Source: an uncultured Latescibacterota bacterium
GTDB lineage: Bacteria > Latescibacterota > UBA2968
Assembly: GCA_951812755.1 (NCBI GenBank)
Contig: OX638329.1
Coordinates: forward strand, 1,225,339-1,289,338
DNA length: 64,000 nucleotides
Direction of reading: 5' to 3'
The position numbers were made by a program, and so were the translations under genes. Shown piece by piece: positions 61,586 through 64,000 of the stretch; the stretch's first letter is position 1, and the number at the start of each line of letters is the position of its first letter. Below the pieces are notes generated by a model. The model saw only the letters and a program-made list of their open reading frames with translations. It made no database searches and was not told the DNA's origin.

Positions 61586-63871
61586 TCATCCCTGTCTCGA
61601 CGAGACGTAAAACCGCGTTTGATCTCGGTGGCCGATCTCGTCAATTACTTCGAGCGTGTGTTGGCCCGTCGGTAGGGCCACAGATTTGACATGCCGCGTA
61701 TTCGTCTCCCCCAGATAGCGATGATTGAGATACCAGTACAACGTGCGTTTTTTATCGCGATGTGTCACCCGCAACACGACATTCTGCACGGCACCGTCAA
61801 AGTCTCGGGGTAAATAAAGACGCGCATTCCGCGTTGGATACACAATATGCACAGGTGCGCGATCTGCTTGCGCCGTACAATCCGCGCGATGCGGTGGCAA
61901 ATCCCCCGCGCTCTGCCCCCGTTGCCGCAAGTGGTGAACAACATCTGGCGGATACACCAGACGCGCAACGCGACGGTGTTCACCCGGTTGCCAACACAGA
62001 GAGCATACCCGCTGTGTACTATCGGCATTCACCGTTATAACCCGGTGATACGGGCAAATTTGCAAAAGTGAGCGAGGTGCTTCCACAGAAACCCGCTCTG
62101 GACAATGTGGCGCAGCGCGATACCCCGTATCTGCACAGACATCGCGCCGGATCAAATCGGCCTGAGGTGGGGCGAACCACCGTTGATCGGGATCGTGGGG
62201 CAAGCTGTTAAACAGATCGAAAAACAAAGGCGCGGCACAGCGCGCGCCCGTGAGTTCAGACACCCCTTCACCCGCGAAATTGCCCACCCACACAGCAATC
62301 GTCCACTGCGGCGACACCCCCACAGCCCACGCATCTCGGTGTCCATAGCTCGTACCCGTTTTCCAGGCAATGGGCCACTGGTTTTGAAATTGGTGCCAGT
62401 AAAATTCTATTCCGGGCCGCGAGAGATCGCGCAACGTATTCAACACCAGATAACACGCACCGCGACTGAGCAACGATGGGGTTTCAGACGGACGATCTGC
62501 CGGATTTATATAAAGGGGCTGAAACACGCCCCCATTGCCCAAACCGCGAAAAAGCACCGCCATATCCCAGCCCGTCACCTCGGCACCGCCGAGAACGAGG
62601 GGCAAGCCGTAATCATTCGGTGTGCGGAACAACGTCGTCAAACCCGCCGCGCGAAGCCGTTCGTAAAACGCTACCACGCCATACGTATAAAGCAAGCGCA
62701 CCGCAGGTACATTCGCCGACAAAATCAAAGCATCGTGCGCCGAAACAAGCCCCTGAAAGGTGCGACTGGCATTGTGTGGTGAAAACGAGCCGTAATACGT
62801 CGGGATATCCCGAATTTTGCTCTGCGGCAGAATCAGCCCCGCATCCATACTGAGCGCGTAGAGAAATGGCTTGAGCAACGAACCCGACGACCGCGGCGCG
62901 CGAATCCCATCGACATAACTATCTGTGAAATTTTCAGACCCGACATAAGCGCGAACAGCACCCGTTTTGGTATCCGCAATCAGCGCAAAACCATTGTGAA
63001 TCCCGCGCTGCTGCAACCTGCTGACGTGACGCGCAACAAGCGTCTCTGCCCGGATCTGAATATCCCGATCAATCGTCGTTGGATAAACAAACGCTGTCCG
63101 GCGATCTTTAATGTACCGCGCCAGATGAGGAGCCAACAGGGGAAAGGGATGCGACTTGCGCGGTACAGATTCTTTTTTCGCCAGATACAGTGTCTCAGAA
63201 TCAAAATATCCCTCACCGTGCAGTGCGTTGAGCAACGCATCGCGCTTCTTTTTTAACAAATCGGGATTTGTCTGAGGCGAAATTTTTCCCGGCGCATTGG
63301 GCAACACCGCGAGCAATGCCGCTTCTGCCCAGGTTAGCTGATCCGGCGATTTCCGAAAAAAACGCAACGCCGCCGCCCGATAGCCCACCACATTCCCGCC
63401 ATAAGGCGCGTGATCGAGATAAAGTTGCAGAATCTCTTCTTTTGAATACTGCATCTCGATCTTCAGTGCCTGAAGCATCTCCAGTGTCTTGTTAAAATAT
63501 GTGCGCGGCCTGGGATGCATCAGCCGCGCCACTTGCATCGTCAACGTACTCGCGCCACTCACAGTTTTGCCCTGTCTCAAATTCTGATACAGCGCGCGCA
63601 CCACAGACACGGGATTGACGCCAAAATGATAATCAAAATACCGATCTTCAAAATAGAGCACACTCGCTTTGAGCTTCTGCGAAACGCGCACATCCTTCTC
63701 GGGCGGAAAATGCCACTGCTGGCGGTTATTGAGAAATACGCGCAAAACGCGCCCATCTCTATCCAGCACAACCGCGCTATAATCCGCTAAAAAATGCGGC
63801 AACGGAACGACAAAAAACAGAAGTACTATTCCCACAAAAATACCGATTAAAATTTTGTATCGACGTCTCAT
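61586..63871 (-). CDS. pbpC: Penicillin-binding protein 1C
   Basis: The 761-residue product has one N-terminal membrane helix (about 7-28). The GT51 transglycosylase has catalytic E75 in FEDRYF, then GASTLTMQVARL and YLDHAPYGGN. The transpeptidase has SxxK at S331-LLK334, SAN at 385-387 and KTG at 504-506. The C-terminal 120 residues match the PBP1C-specific BiPBP_C domain with several cysteines. It polymerises and cross-links peptidoglycan from the inner-membrane face. In many genomes pbpC lies next to an alpha-2-macroglobulin gene; the upstream side is cut by the window edge, so this cannot be checked here. Confidence 0.95.
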   Translation of the reverse strand: MRRRYKILIGIFVGIVLLFFVVPLPHFLADYSAVVLDRDGRVLRVFLNNRQQWHFPPEKDVRVSQKLKASVLYFEDRYFDYHFGVNPVSVVRALYQNLRQGKTVSGASTLTMQVARLMHPRPRTYFNKTLEMLQALKIEMQYSKEEILQLYLDHAPYGGNVVGYRAAALRFFRKSPDQLTWAEAALLAVLPNAPGKISPQTNPDLLKKKRDALLNALHGEGYFDSETLYLAKKESVPRKSHPFPLLAPHLARYIKDRRTAFVYPTTIDRDIQIRAETLVARHVSRLQQRGIHNGFALIADTKTGAVRAYVGSENFTDSYVDGIRAPRSSGSLLKPFLYALSMDAGLILPQSKIRDIPTYYGSFSPHNASRTFQGLVSAHDALILSANVPAVRLLYTYGVVAFYERLRAAGLTTLFRTPNDYGLPLVLGGAEVTGWDMAVLFRGLGNGGVFQPLYINPADRPSETPSLLSRGACYLVLNTLRDLSRPGIEFYWHQFQNQWPIAWKTGTSYGHRDAWAVGVSPQWTIAVWVGNFAGEGVSELTGARCAAPLFFDLFNSLPHDPDQRWFAPPQADLIRRDVCADTGYRAAPHCPERVSVEAPRSLLQICPYHRVITVNADSTQRVCSLCWQPGEHRRVARLVYPPDVVHHLRQRGQSAGDLPPHRADCTAQADRAPVHIVYPTRNARLYLPRDFDGAVQNVVLRVTHRDKKRTLYWYLNHRYLGETNTRHVKSVALPTGQHTLEVIDEIGHRDQTRFYVSSRQG

Positions 63872-63934
63872 GATCAGTAGTCAGTAGTGCATCGTGGCGT
63901 AAATCATGCCCCATATAGACATGAACAGCAAAAC

Positions 63935-63970
63935 CTTCTGGATTGCGGCTAAAACCATGCCGCAATGACA
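63935..63970. repeat. REP-like palindrome near window end
   Basis: ATTGCGGC (63942-63949) - TAAAACCAT - GCCGCAAT (63959-63966), in the context CTGGATTGCGG...CCGCAATGACA. It is a typical dispersed bacterial intergenic palindrome. The remaining bases 63872-64000 show no convincing gene. Confidence 0.65.
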
Positions 63971-64000
63971 ATCGCAAGTAAGATTGATATGGGTAGTCTC

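Noticed and set aside
63872..64000. 3' end of an alpha-2-macroglobulin gene upstream of pbpC
   Set aside because: The short minus-strand frame has no recognisable family ending and includes a REP-like palindrome.

Overview
The window looks like a chromosomal segment of an uncultured Gram-negative bacterium. The mix of phytanoyl-CoA-type dioxygenases, cytosolic sulfatases, xylose-isomerase-like TIM barrels, a DUF5916 protein, PorV-like barrels and secreted proteins ending in an EF-hand pair resembles Latescibacterota/Poribacteria-type marine or sponge-associated genomes. That placement is inference from gene content; no rRNA or marker gene is present. I saw no tRNA, rRNA, CRISPR array or transposase.

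Left arm (1-22.3 kb). Plus-strand catabolic genes come first: a truncated PhyH dioxygenase, a 3-hydroxyisobutyrate-dehydrogenase-like enzyme, a sugar isomerase-like TIM barrel and a PhyH-HEAT fusion. A small island with a decayed RecQ-like helicase/phosphoribosyltransferase gene and a dprA-like gene follows. It sits between two copies of the 3' end of the PhyH-HEAT gene. After it come a DUF5916 outer-membrane protein, a divergent SDR, a YWTD-propeller protein with an N-terminal EF-hand pair, a 2-hydroxyacid dehydrogenase, another TIM barrel, a sulfatase, an aminotransferase, a Gfo/Idh/MocA oxidoreductase, a GDSL hydrolase, an orphan ModA, a Schlafen/AlbA_2-type protein and a DUF2442 protein.

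Centre (22.3-54.7 kb). About 31 kb is almost entirely minus strand and is a birth-and-death nursery of surface-protein genes. Three giant WD40 proteins share one layout of 7 + 14 WD units and an EF-hand tail; two carry an N-terminal metzincin protease. Around them are PorV/UPF0164-like barrels alternating with proteins built from chains of small beta-barrel-like modules (called family A here), an LRR lipoprotein, other barrels, and a flippase/CDP-alcohol phosphotransferase pair. Pseudogenes, relics, a recent tandem duplication and a larger segmental duplication (32.1-35.0 kb against 53.9-54.7 kb) record repeated rearrangement. A tandem pair of inverted-repeat operator-like sites is preserved in both copies of the segmental duplication.

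Right arm (54.7-64 kb). An NtrC-type regulator, its sensor kinase and a sulfatase form one overlapping minus-strand operon. They are followed by a PF04655-type kinase, a PIN/RHH toxin-antitoxin pair and pbpC.

The strongest candidates for something undescribed are the direct-repeat-bounded RecQ-PRTase/DprA island and the EF-hand-tagged WD40/metzincin proteins embedded in an expanding PorV-family A array.
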